Shown in pieces: positions 1 through 8,344 of a stretch of DNA of 64,000 nucleotides (position 1 is the first letter of the stretch; every line of letters begins with the position of its first letter). Under the pieces are notes generated by a model. That model was not told the DNA's origin, did not search any database, and saw nothing but the letters and a program-made list of their open reading frames with translations. Where the stretch lies: positions 29,556 to 93,555 of the forward strand of contig CAZUGO010000049.1 in the NCBI GenBank assembly GCA_964619935.1. Direction: 5' to 3'. This DNA comes from CAZUGO01 sp964619935 (GTDB taxonomy: Bacteria; Planctomycetota; Phycisphaerae; UBA1845; CAIVHJ01). The translations under genes were made by a program, and so were the position numbers.

Positions 1-614
1 GCCGTGCGAACCTGCCACTGCGGGCTGCCGAAAGGCCGGCCCCGAGCCACCGAGCGCCGTACCCGCTCAAGTTCCGCGGCCGTTTCCGCGGCGTTGACCC
101 GCGACACCCAGTTGGCGGGCCGGTCCACCGGCCAGCCGGTCAGCCACCCAACCGCCTCGGGCGCTCCCTGTTCCCGGCGCCACAGGCTGCACCACTGCCA
201 GTTCTGGGCACGACGGACCCGCCTCGCCCGCAGCGGATTGCGCTCCACGTATCGACAGACGGTCAAGAAGTGCTCGTCCGTTTCAACGGGAAACGACTTG
301 TACCGCCCCTGGTACAGATGCCCGCTCCCGGCCGTGCCACGCCGGGCATGCCAGCGCCGGGTGTGCGTCGAACTGACCAGAAACAGAAACCGCGACAGGT
401 CGCCGTCTTCGCGGGGCCACACCACCAGGTGCCAGTGATTCGGCATCAGGCAGTAAGCCAGCAGCCGCATCCGCGTTTCCCGCACCGCCTCCGGCAGGAT
501 GGCCTCGAACATCTCGTAGTCGGTGATATCGTCGAAAATCAGCGCACGCCCGTTGCCACGGTTTAAGACGTGGTACACCAATCCACCTTCGGCTGACCGC
601 GCTGCACGAGGCAT
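1..614 (-). CDS. REP-associated tyrosine transposase (RAYT, Y1/HUH family), 3' end beyond window
   Basis: The minus strand is open from an ATG at 614 to the window edge, about 204 codons without a stop. The N-terminal part reads VYHVLNRGN, the usual opening of RAYT proteins. The sequence MPNHWHLVVWP carries the HxH metal-binding pair of HUH nucleases, and YQGRYKSFPV and CRYVERNPLRA follow, both typical of the family. RAYTs are single-copy, domesticated Y1 transposases that nick and move REP hairpins. A REP-like palindrome lies about 55 bp upstream of the start, which fits this role. The C-terminus is cut off by the window, so completeness cannot be judged. Confidence 0.9.
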   Translation of the reverse strand, partial: MPRAARSAEGGLVYHVLNRGNGRALIFDDITDYEMFEAILPEAVRETRMRLLAYCLMPNHWHLVVWPREDGDLSRFLFLVSSTHTRRWHARRGTAGSGHLYQGRYKSFPVETDEHFLTVCRYVERNPLRARRVRRAQNWQWCSLWRREQGAPEAVGWLTGWPVDRPANWVSRVNAAETAAELERVRRSVARGRPFGSPQWQVRT

Positions 615-668
615 GACATCAAGCTACCACCCACCATGAGCCGAAGGCAACCAAAGGGGAAGGCAACC

Positions 669-711
669 AAAGGGGACAGCCCCCTTTGCTGAAAGGGGGG
701 CTGTCCCCTTT
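669..711. repeat. REP-like palindrome next to the RAYT gene
   Basis: Two arms, 669-687 and 692-711, are complementary along their full length apart from one bulged G, with a 4-base GCTG loop. The arm core is AAAGGGGACAGCCCC. A shorter partial copy (GGCAACCAAAGGGGA) directly precedes it at about 650-661. Hairpins of this kind beside RAYT genes are the normal substrate of that transposase. It could also act as a transcription terminator or mRNA-end stabiliser, but the runs flanking it are not clear U tracts. Confidence 0.75.
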
Positions 712-723
712 TCCTTTCAGGCA

Positions 724-902
724 GCCGGGCCCACCCGCGGGGCCCCGTATTTCGAAGCCCACGGCATTTCAGAAAAAACGGTACCACCATTATTACCAAA
801 GGGTATCTTCATTTATAGCAAACGGTACCACCGTTTGATCCATTTGATGGTACCGTTTTAGTAAAATGGTACCATCATTTGTTACTTGTCGTGGTACCAT
901 TT
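724..902. repeat. Six-unit GGTACC repeat element, copy 1
   Basis: This is an AT-rich block in GC-rich surroundings. Six units are centred on GGTACC or GGTATC at 780, 802, 824, 849, 868 and 893, giving start-to-start spacings of 22, 22, 25, 19 and 25. Each unit resembles AAAACGGTACCACCATTT; units 4 and 6 are inverted, so the order is F F F R F R. Units 5 and 6 can form a 12-bp perfect stem (AAAATGGTACCA / TGGTACCATTTT). A GC-rich leader starting GCCGGGCCCA at 724 is shared with copy 2. The function is unknown. Short frames through it encode low-complexity peptides and are not taken as genes. Confidence 0.85.
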
Positions 903-1164
903 TGCCTGAACCCAGGCGGGGTGCCGCCCTTGTGGCCCGCAAGTGGTTCCTGGCCCCCGGGTCAGGGCGCCTGATACGACCGACCGGTCCATGGGGGGGC
1001 AGGCCTAGGGGCAGGCCCGCGTGTCCGGAGGCGCCCAGACCCCCAGCCACTCGTACGCCCGTATGGGTGTAGCGCAGGCGGCGGCGTTCTCCAATTCCGA
1101 CTGCAGCGGGACGTGAAGCTCAGAATCAGCTAGCCCAGTCATGACCCTTTTGGGGGAACCGGCA
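903..1164. other. Intergenic, no gene seen
   Basis: GC-rich sequence between the GGTACC element and the end of the TMTC-like gene. Only short frames without family features occur on either strand, and no clear terminator was seen. Confidence 0.5.
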
Positions 1165-3054
1165 CTAGTCGTGGCTCCGGTCCCCGATCGCGGCCGCCCT
1201 TGCAGCCAGCACGGCCTCACGCTGGCGTTTCATGCCACTCAGGACCGTACCCACACCGGCACCCCGTCTCTCTTGCATATACTCAATGGCCAAATCGTAT
1301 TGAGTCAGGGCGTCGTCCAACTGTCCAAGCGCCGCAAGAGTGTTGGCCAAGTGATAATGCGGAAGCGGCATATGGGGCGCAAGATCTATGGCGCTCTGAT
1401 AGGCTGCAGCGGCATCTGTGAAGTGTTGCTGAGCCCTGAGGACATTTCCAAGGCCGTAATAGGCATCACTGTACGTGGAACTCAGGCGCACGGCGGTGCT
1501 GAATGCCTCCTGGGCCTCATCCAAACGATCCACCTGGAACAGCGCCTGGCCCCAATTGCAGTATAGCGTTGGGTTGTGGGAATCAAGGCGCGTGGCCCAC
1601 GCATAAGCGCGAATGGCCTCCTCATAGTGCCCCAGGCTGTGCAACGCATTGGCTAGATTGGCCGCTGCCTTCTGATGCTGCGGATCGATAGCGAGTGCGG
1701 TCTGGTATTCCGCAATCGCCTCCTGGGTGGCTCCTTGACGCCTCCAGGCATTCCCAAGATTGTAATGAATCCGTACGCTTCCAAACCCACTGCGGACGGC
1801 CGAAGACCACAGTGAAACATCGCTGTGCCAGTCGCGACAGCGCCCGAAGGATCGCACGGAGAAGGCCAACGGAATACAAATAACGCCTAACGACACTGCC
1901 AAGCCCAGTGGCCGCGGAACTCGTCGAGCGGCCGATAGCAGCCAGTCGAGCCCCACGGCAAGGACGAGACAGATGCCGAAGGAGGAGACGTAGAGATATC
2001 GGTCTGCCACAATGAACCCCCCCAGCGGGAGAATATTCGAGTATGGCAGATAGCAAATCGCAGTCCAAGCCAGGCCATAACTGACTACGGGAGCACGTTT
2101 CCAGAGGGCCACCCCTGTCAGCAGCCAGATACTTGTAATGCCGAGACCGAGGCATACCTGCTGAGGCGTGTGCTCGGGCAGCGGATAGTCAGCTGCCAAC
2201 CGAATGGGGAGCAGCAGTAACCGCGCTGCCTCCGGGACAGCGCTGGCAGAAACGGCTAGTACTTGCGGATAGCTTTCGATGCCGCCGCGAACGACTCTGC
2301 TGAGGAATGGCGGCTGAAAGTATTCCAGAGGGTCACCGACAAACCACCATGCGGCCAACAGTCCTGCGCCCCACAGCGGCAGCGAGCGGCAGAACGCTCG
2401 ATGAAGTCTGTGCCTGAAGGTGTTATCCCCGCACGGCAACAGGTCTGCCATGAACAGCATCGGCACATACCCAATCGCGGAGGTCTCTTTCGATAACAGC
2501 GCAAGAGCGAGGCAAGCAGTCGATGCGAGCTGATGCTTCCATCCAGGAGCACGCAGCCACAAGATCAGGGCCAACGTGCCAAAAATCATGGCCAAGATGT
2601 CTTTGCGATAAGAGAAGAGCGCAACGGCTTCAACGTGAACCGGGTGGCTGGCGAAGAGTAAGCCACACAACAGACCGATTCGAGCCGCGCGTGCCAAGCG
2701 ATATGCGGCGAACGCGGCCAAAGACGAGGCGAAGCAATGCAGGAGGGTATTGGTGATGTGAAACCCAGGTGCCCAGTGACCCCACAGGTGGTAGTCCATC
2801 AAGTGGACCGCGTATGTCAACCCTCTCCCGCTTAGGAAAAGGCCTTTCACGCTGGAATGGGAGAGGTTCGCAAGGCGGTCCAGGGTCCACTTGTCGTCGT
2901 AGACAAAACCGTTGGCCAGAGTCGCGGCGAAGATTGTCCCACCGAGAACCGCCGGCGCCAGAATCATCAGCCACGGCTTTCCCTCGGCGCCAGAGGCTGG
3001 GGCGACCTGCCTTTCCATTGCCGATTCGCGGTTCTGTCTTCGTCGCCTGGTCAT
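1165..3054 (-). CDS. TMTC-like membrane protein with C-terminal TPR repeats
   Basis: This 629-residue protein begins with a basic tail and a membrane segment near residues 30-48. The following region has the look of TMTC/GT-C proteins: FVYDDKWTL, then a DYHLWGHWAPGFHITNTLLH stretch, then about ten hydrophobic segments to residue 400. The last 200 residues are TPR repeats (for example YNLGNAWRRQGATQEAIAEY and YCNWGQALFQVDRLDEA). Proteins of this design are thought to transfer sugars from a lipid carrier to proteins outside the membrane; the acidic YDD pair fits, but activity is inferred. The start overlaps the stop of the upstream gene by ATGA, so the two are co-translated. Confidence 0.75.
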   Translation of the reverse strand: MTRRRRQNRESAMERQVAPASGAEGKPWLMILAPAVLGGTIFAATLANGFVYDDKWTLDRLANLSHSSVKGLFLSGRGLTYAVHLMDYHLWGHWAPGFHITNTLLHCFASSLAAFAAYRLARAARIGLLCGLLFASHPVHVEAVALFSYRKDILAMIFGTLALILWLRAPGWKHQLASTACLALALLSKETSAIGYVPMLFMADLLPCGDNTFRHRLHRAFCRSLPLWGAGLLAAWWFVGDPLEYFQPPFLSRVVRGGIESYPQVLAVSASAVPEAARLLLLPIRLAADYPLPEHTPQQVCLGLGITSIWLLTGVALWKRAPVVSYGLAWTAICYLPYSNILPLGGFIVADRYLYVSSFGICLVLAVGLDWLLSAARRVPRPLGLAVSLGVICIPLAFSVRSFGRCRDWHSDVSLWSSAVRSGFGSVRIHYNLGNAWRRQGATQEAIAEYQTALAIDPQHQKAAANLANALHSLGHYEEAIRAYAWATRLDSHNPTLYCNWGQALFQVDRLDEAQEAFSTAVRLSSTYSDAYYGLGNVLRAQQHFTDAAAAYQSAIDLAPHMPLPHYHLANTLAALGQLDDALTQYDLAIEYMQERRGAGVGTVLSGMKRQREAVLAARAAAIGDRSHD

Positions 3055-4913
3055 CGCCGCGTGTTCGGTGCTTGCGCACCTGCAGGATGAGATTGCTCAA
3101 TCGTTTCAGGTGGCACTGGAGGCAGCACACGAAAGACGGCCAGCCCCGGAACCTTGTCCGGCGGGGTGCCGGATGGGGTCATTGGGAACAGGTACTTGAA
3201 ATCCGCTGAAGCGGAGCACAGTTGGCGATACAGCGTCTGGTGCTGGGTGTCCACGACCACGTAGTCCGCCCCAAAGTGTGCGGCAATGTCCTGAAGCCTG
3301 ACGTCGAGGGTGCGCTCGACCGGCCGGGCAGTGCCGTCGGCTTGTTTCTCAAGCACCGTCACCCGGGATTGTTGTGGTGACCGCCCCTGGGTGATCACGC
3401 AGAACCGCTCCCACAGTTGTGGATCCATCGAGTTTGTAAACTGGGGATCCAAACCGCAGACATAGTCGTTGTGGCTGTTGTAGTAGAAATACACCGGGAA
3501 CTCGTCCCAGTCGTCGGCGAAGACCAGCGAACCCGCCGGGCTTTCGGTGGCCAGAAACTCCATTGCGCGTTGGATCGGTGGCAGATCGAAACCGCATCTG
3601 GCGGAACGCCGAGCCTGGTCGGTGGTGACGGCCGCGGCCACCATCACTGCCAGAAGGATAATAACATAACTTCTTTGTTTATAGTTAGTGACAATCTTCT
3701 GGGTCTCGACGGTGAGTCCGTCCACAAAGCGAGACCAGGACTCACCGGATCCCCGCCACAACGCCGCCGAGCTGAGCAAGGCAAACACCGGCCAATACTC
3801 GATAAACCGCCGAGCCGACAGGGTCAGTCCCAGGAAGATGACACTCAACAGCAGCAGGGCCAAGGGGGCCGGCAGCCACACCCGGCGCACGCGGAACCGC
3901 AGGACCCAGGTGACCACCACGATGACCAGGATCACCGCCGAAATCTGGAGTCCGTAATCCCAATTGATCGGTCGCCATTCGCTGCCTACCCGCACTTGAA
4001 AGCCGCTGGTCTGCAAGCCGGTTTCGAACAACTGGATTCGCAAGAAGTCGATGTTCTGCGGAAAAAAGGGATGGCTGATCAGACCCACCACCAGCCCGAG
4101 GCCGGCACTCAGCAGCAGCAGGCCCGCTTCCTTCCAGGCTCGGCGGGTGAGCACCAAGCTGAGCACATGGCATCCGACCACCACCGGGAAGAATACGAAC
4201 CCGCCATAGACGTGGCAATACACGGCCCCCAGCACCGCCACCCACAGCACGCGTCGCCGGAGCATGCAGTACAGCACCAGCAACAGAATTGCCAGCGAGG
4301 CCACCGGGGCGCGAATGTAGGCCATCCGCAAGAGAAAATCGGTCGGCAGCGCCGCGACCGCCAGAACCCAAAATGCCCGCCAACCCACCTGCAGTTCCCG
4401 CAGGATCAGGTCAACCGCCAGGACCACCAGGCCGAACAGCAGCACGTCAAGCACTTTGCCGCCGAGGATGGCGGGCGATGCCAACCAGCTCCGAAACCCG
4501 ACTTTGAAGTACTCCAGGCGTTTGATCGAGCTGGTTCGGGCGGCCCAGTCGCGAATCGACTGCGGCGCGGCGTCGGCCACCCATTGCGACCCGTACACAA
4601 AAGGGATCATCATGATGTGGAACCCATGATGATGGCTGACGTTCCGCTGGTTGAGGATGGTGTGGCGAAGCCAGTGAAAGTGCTCCGGAAAGCCGATTTC
4701 CGGCAGCAGCACGGCCATCTTGATGTGATAGAACGAATCCCGTCCAGCCGGCTCGTAGCTGGAGGACTGAATCACGGTCATCACCAGCGCTCCAAACAGA
4801 AACGCCAGCAGCGGCTCCTTGCATGAGCCGCGAGTCCGCCGGGGCGCCCCGACCGGCGGCGGGGTCACGGGCGCCGCCGCGGCCTGGATGTCTTTCTTGA
4901 GCCTGAGTTTCAC
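3051..4913 (-). CDS. Polytopic membrane protein, GT-C glycosyltransferase-like
   Basis: This 620-residue protein starts at a GTG. A first membrane segment near residues 33-50 is followed by GRDSFYHIKMA, a periplasmic-loop motif seen in STT3 and related GT-C enzymes that use polyprenyl-linked sugars. A histidine-rich stretch (NVSHHHGFHIMM) and about ten more hydrophobic segments follow. The last 200 residues are soluble and hold the segment VFADDWDEFPVYFYYNSHNDYVCGLDPQF, similar to the tails of other planctomycete membrane glycosyltransferases. It shares a 4-base overlap with the TMTC-like gene downstream. The transferase role is inferred; it could also be a flippase-like polytopic protein. 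Confidence 0.55.
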   Translation of the reverse strand: MKLRLKKDIQAAAAPVTPPPVGAPRRTRGSCKEPLLAFLFGALVMTVIQSSSYEPAGRDSFYHIKMAVLLPEIGFPEHFHWLRHTILNQRNVSHHHGFHIMMIPFVYGSQWVADAAPQSIRDWAARTSSIKRLEYFKVGFRSWLASPAILGGKVLDVLLFGLVVLAVDLILRELQVGWRAFWVLAVAALPTDFLLRMAYIRAPVASLAILLLVLYCMLRRRVLWVAVLGAVYCHVYGGFVFFPVVVGCHVLSLVLTRRAWKEAGLLLLSAGLGLVVGLISHPFFPQNIDFLRIQLFETGLQTSGFQVRVGSEWRPINWDYGLQISAVILVIVVVTWVLRFRVRRVWLPAPLALLLLSVIFLGLTLSARRFIEYWPVFALLSSAALWRGSGESWSRFVDGLTVETQKIVTNYKQRSYVIILLAVMVAAAVTTDQARRSARCGFDLPPIQRAMEFLATESPAGSLVFADDWDEFPVYFYYNSHNDYVCGLDPQFTNSMDPQLWERFCVITQGRSPQQSRVTVLEKQADGTARPVERTLDVRLQDIAAHFGADYVVVDTQHQTLYRQLCSASADFKYLFPMTPSGTPPDKVPGLAVFRVLPPVPPETIEQSHPAGAQAPNTRR

Positions 4914-5058
4914 GCCGCCACACTTTCGAGCAAATTCAAGGTTGAATCAAGCCGGACGCCAGCCCATCCCGGCACGAGCGCAACGGATTGGACAGGGCGC
5001 CCGCCGACCCGCACCAGAGGGTTGGGAGACTTTCTGCCCTCCAGCCGGACGGGTTGGC

Positions 5059-5838
5059 TCAAGAACTTCGACCATTACGGATGATTGGCGGGCAGGCGGG
5101 CGGTTGCAAGTGGTCGGCCAGCCACAGAAAGCTCATGAACTGTCGCGGACGCGGCGGCAGGAAAGCTCCGACCAGGACCCGGGCAACGGAACGACCCCAG
5201 AGCGCTCCCAGCCCGCAGCCCAGGGCTGCCGCGCCGAGCATCTGCCCGACCTGCCCGACCCCCCAGTCCAGTAGCTGCGGCGAGTGATCTCCGAGCACCA
5301 GCAGGGCGATGCAGCCGACAATGAGCGCATGACACAGGCCCACCGCGGCATACACCCAGCGCCGCCAGTGGTGGCAGGCGACGGTGAGCAATGCCACCAC
5401 CAGGAACCCCAGCGTGCACTCCGTCGCCAGCGCCAGGATCAGGTACTGGCGGTCAGCGGGCGGAACCTCTGGCCGGACCACCCTGGCCCGACTGCCCGAA
5501 TCGTAACGGGTTCGGGAATCCATCACGGCATGCGCGATCGCACCCTCGGCGAGGCCCGCGAGCACCAGGAGCCACAGCACCATCAGAATCCAGCCGACCA
5601 ACAGCAGCCCAGCCAGCCGATTCAGCCATGGGCTGAAGGCTGCGGCGGCCTGGTTGGCAACGTTGAAGCGCCCGCACTCGGTGCAGCGGGTCATCAGCAC
5701 GCCGGTGCGCGACTCGCGCCGCACCGGCAAGCTGTACAGGTTGTAACCACACCCTTCGCAATAGCGATCCACTTCAACAGTCGCCAGAATAGGGCAGGCT
5801 TCGTATTCGGCCTCAAACGAAGGCGGTGGGGATTGCAT
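5059..5838 (-). CDS. Zinc-ribbon membrane protein, uncharacterised
   Basis: This 259-residue protein has an N-terminal zinc ribbon near residues 27-57: CEGCGYNLYSLPVRR, then CTECGRFN. Four hydrophobic segments follow, near 75-100, 147-165, 170-190 and 200-220. Membrane proteins that open with RYCxxCGYNL are common in planctomycetes, and their function is not known. The tail ends with a short proline- and arginine-rich stretch. It sits 145 bp downstream of the GTG of the GT-C-like gene's strand partner, with no sign of a shared operon. I cannot name a function. Confidence 0.7.
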   Translation of the reverse strand: MQSPPPSFEAEYEACPILATVEVDRYCEGCGYNLYSLPVRRESRTGVLMTRCTECGRFNVANQAAAAFSPWLNRLAGLLLVGWILMVLWLLVLAGLAEGAIAHAVMDSRTRYDSGSRARVVRPEVPPADRQYLILALATECTLGFLVVALLTVACHHWRRWVYAAVGLCHALIVGCIALLVLGDHSPQLLDWGVGQVGQMLGAAALGCGLGALWGRSVARVLVGAFLPPRPRQFMSFLWLADHLQPPACPPIIRNGRSS

Positions 5839-6138
5839 GGTAATCGAAACCGTATCGTTGACTGGCTGCCTTGGTGCTGCATTTTAGGGAACTTCCCGGG
5901 CCTGTCCAACGAGGTGCGCTGCGGGTCAGGACGAGACCTCGGGCGGTTGAGGACGAAGAGGGCGTTGATCGTGGCGCTCATTGTAGCGTCGCGTCGGGTC
6001 GGCAGGACACACCCCCATGACTCACGGGCATGAAGATAGAGCGTTCTGAGAACACTTCGCCCCCATTCTACTGGCAGACCGGCGCCTTCGCCAGGCCGGG
6101 GACGAGGTTCAGCACATTCTGGATCGGGTTCCTGATGG
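5839..6138. other. Intergenic, no intact gene seen
   Basis: This stretch separates the zinc-ribbon gene from the methyltransferase remnant. Frames crossing it lack recognisable motifs and a convincing ribosome binding site. The segment near 6068-6138 may be decayed sequence from the same remnant. Confidence 0.45.
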
Positions 6139-6384
6139 ATCGAGCTTCGTGAGATCCGCGACGGCTGGAACTGGGTCGATGTGCACCAGACCGTGAAGGA
6201 CGGGGCGATCCGCGAATACACCTTTGGGCACCGCCCGTACTCCGCGGTCGAGTTGAGCACTCTGCTGGGCAGTGTCGGGTTTGAAGACATTCACGTGTTC
6301 GGCGCCTTCCAGGGTCGGGCGTATCACCACGAGGCCGAACGGCTGGTGTGCCTGGCCCGCAGGTCACCCGAGCCGCGACCGTAA
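6139..6384 (+). pseudogene. C-terminal remnant of a SAM-dependent methyltransferase
   Basis: The frame opened by WIELREIRDGWNWVDVHQ and continued by FGHRPYSAVELSTLLGSVGF, then GAFQGRAYHHEAERLVCLARR, matches the end of many class I methyltransferases: a final strand, a helix with the AVEL pattern, and the closing hairpin. It ends at a normal stop at 6384. A stop codon lies just upstream of the segment and no Rossmann-fold glycine loop is present, so the N-terminal two thirds is missing. It has no start signal. I read it as a dead fragment left by deletion. Confidence 0.6.
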
Positions 6385-6517
6385 GGACAGGTCAGACAGC
6401 GGGGCGCGAACCCCTGGGGGAACGGTCGCGACTACACCGCTACAGGTGAATACCAATGGGGGCAAGGTCTTGACCTTGTCGGGGCGTTTGACGCCGGCGT
6501 GTTTCATCCAGAGGTGA

Positions 6518-7870
6518 TCAATCGCAAGGCCCCCAGGCCGCCAGCAGAATGACCAGGTCGCCGGAGTTGATGTCGCCGTCCTTGTCAAAATCAGCAGGTT
6601 GACCGGGCGCGGTGCCCCAGGTGCCAAGCAGTACGGCGAGATCCCGGGCGTTGACCGCGCCGTCATCGTTCAAATCCGCCAGGCAGGAGGTGAGTTGGCA
6701 CTCGTCAGGAATCGTGTCGCCGTCCCGGTCCGCAGACAGGCCGTCAATGATGTCGAGGTCATCGGCGATGCCATTGCCGTTGCAGTCAGGCAGCCGAGCG
6801 ATCCAGGCATCCCCCTCGCCTTCCGGGTTCCACCCGCTGCCGATGATGGTCAATCCGTCTGCCGACACACTGCCGGCCACCTTCAGGTCCCAGCCGGTGA
6901 GATCGACCTGATAGTTCTCGACCAGCACGGCACGCAGGCTGCGCATGCCGTGCGCGGCATCCCAGATGAACGGCTCCAGGTCGCCGCACAAAAAGCCACC
7001 GCCCACGCAGGATAGCCCGACGACGATCGAGCCATCAGCCGAAACACCAAAAGCTCTGCTCTCGAAGGCGCCGCCCTCCAGATCGCCCAGGCCGACCATT
7101 CCGGTCTGCTCAGTCCAACGGAAGGCTTCTTTCCCATTCGCGGACTGGCTCTCGCCGACGATCACACTGCCGTCGGCGGACACGTCCTGGGCGAAGCTCG
7201 AGAAGTTACCGCCCGGAAGGTCGCCCAAGCCTGTCATCCCTTGATCAAGTGTCCAGCGGAAGGCCTGCCCGCCGCCATCGCCGGTCGCCCAGCCGACGAT
7301 GGTGTTTCCGTCGAGTGAAATGCTATGGCCCGAGCTTTGCCCGGGGACACCCAGAGCACCAAGGCCGACCATCCCGGTCTCCGCGGTCCAGCGAAACGCC
7401 TCAGAGCCCTGATCGGCGCTGCTCCAACCTGTGACGATGAGGCCATCCCCGGAAACACTCCTGGCTTCGCTGTTATAGAAGTTACCCGGTAGATCACCAA
7501 GCCCGATCATGCCCATCCGCTCAGTCCAGAGAAACGCTTCGGTGTTGGGGCTCGATTCACCGGAGATGCCCTTGCCGACAACAACAGCACCATCAGCAGA
7601 TACACGTGCTGCCGTACTGAAACCCGGATTGGGCGGAAGGTCCCCCAGACCGATCATCCCGAGTTCTTCTGTCCAAAGGTACGCCTCGCCAAACCCCTGA
7701 GAATTAATGCTCCATCCCACCACGGCCAGTCCATCCGCGGAAATGGCGCCCGGTGTGGTGGGGTAGTCGCCGTCCGGCAAGTGACCAATGCCCTTGAAGA
7801 TTGGTGCCGCGTGGTCCGGCGGAGTCACGGCAAGAAAGAAAAGCATACATTGAAGGACAAAGGAACTCAT
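6518..7870 (-). CDS. Secreted HAF-repeat protein with dockerin-like C-terminus
   Basis: The 450-residue protein starts at ATG 7870 with a hydrophobic signal peptide (MSSFVLQCMLFFLAV...). An upstream ATG at 7969 is in frame but would bury the signal. From residue about 30 to 330 it consists of about six repeats with the pattern MIGLGDLPGG, then A..VS.DG..VVG, then EAFRWT, which is the HAF extracellular repeat. A Ca-binding-like DCNGNGIADDLDI stretch follows. The end has two EF-hand-like repeats, DLNDDGAVNARDLAVLLGTWG and FDKDGDINSGDLVILLAAWG, the dockerin-type tail seen in the larger genes of this window. It is probably exported and folded as a beta-propeller-like domain; its ligand is unknown. 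Confidence 0.85.
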   Translation of the reverse strand: MSSFVLQCMLFFLAVTPPDHAAPIFKGIGHLPDGDYPTTPGAISADGLAVVGWSINSQGFGEAYLWTEELGMIGLGDLPPNPGFSTAARVSADGAVVVGKGISGESSPNTEAFLWTERMGMIGLGDLPGNFYNSEARSVSGDGLIVTGWSSADQGSEAFRWTAETGMVGLGALGVPGQSSGHSISLDGNTIVGWATGDGGGQAFRWTLDQGMTGLGDLPGGNFSSFAQDVSADGSVIVGESQSANGKEAFRWTEQTGMVGLGDLEGGAFESRAFGVSADGSIVVGLSCVGGGFLCGDLEPFIWDAAHGMRSLRAVLVENYQVDLTGWDLKVAGSVSADGLTIIGSGWNPEGEGDAWIARLPDCNGNGIADDLDIIDGLSADRDGDTIPDECQLTSCLADLNDDGAVNARDLAVLLGTWGTAPGQPADFDKDGDINSGDLVILLAAWGPCD

Positions 7871-7925
7871 GAGCGGCTCCCAACGCTCCGACGAAACTGC
7901 CACCGTAACATCCCTGGGGACAACA

Positions 7926-7936
7926 TAATTATAGCA
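7926..7936 (-). promoter_or_regulatory. Extended -10 promoter for the HAF-repeat gene
   Basis: The minus strand reads TGCTATAAT, a perfect TATAAT at 933-928 preceded by the extended TG dinucleotide one base away. It lies about 55 bp upstream of the chosen ATG at 7870. No good -35 is visible, as is usual for extended -10 promoters. The position supports the 7870 start over the upstream ATG at 7969, which lies before this promoter. Confidence 0.5.
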
Positions 7937-7978
7937 CCGGGCGATCTCGGGCGTAACGAATCCCCGCATGCCTGTACG

Positions 7979-8344
7979 CTATGGACAGGAGCCCCATGCA
8001 CCCAGAAGCTGGGCGAGGTCGGCGGCATTCACGGTGCAGGTATAGGCGAAGTCCGGCGCGCAGGCACTCGGCAGACCGGGCGTGCATGGCTCCGGGCACG
8101 GTCCCCAAGCCCCCAGGAGCTGCGCCAGATCGGCCGCATTCACCACGCCGTTGTCGTTCAGGTCGTGAACGCAGGACCTGCGCAGCTCACCTTTACCGCA
8201 GGCTACGATGCTGTATGACTCGCAGATTCGCGTCCGGCTGCCCCTGAGCGCCACTCGGATTCGCGTTGAACCACCCGCCGCTGGTTGCACCACCTGCATT
8301 GAACAGCACCGAGTCCCAGTCAGGGTCGAGGGCCGTGCCCTCAA
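7979..8344 (-). pseudogene. Broken dockerin-family gene, C-terminal fragment with frameshift
   Basis: The minus strand holds two pieces of one protein in different frames. The first, from about 8350 down to 8208, reads EGTALDPDWDSVLFNAGGA then GGWFNANPSGAQGQPDANLRV, matching the module before the dockerin repeats in the tandem proteins at 26966-38540. It then hits a stop. The second, in another frame, reads HDLNDNGVVNAADLAQLLGAWG and ends with a second, shortened repeat. The first piece begins exactly at the stop codon of the preceding gene. I read it as debris from recombination between dockerin genes. Confidence 0.75.

Noticed and set aside
3417..4826. Long plus-strand open frame (about 470 codons) opposite the GT-C-like gene
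   Set aside because: It is rich in His, Gln and Arg with no family features; it mirrors the codon bias of the real gene on the other strand.
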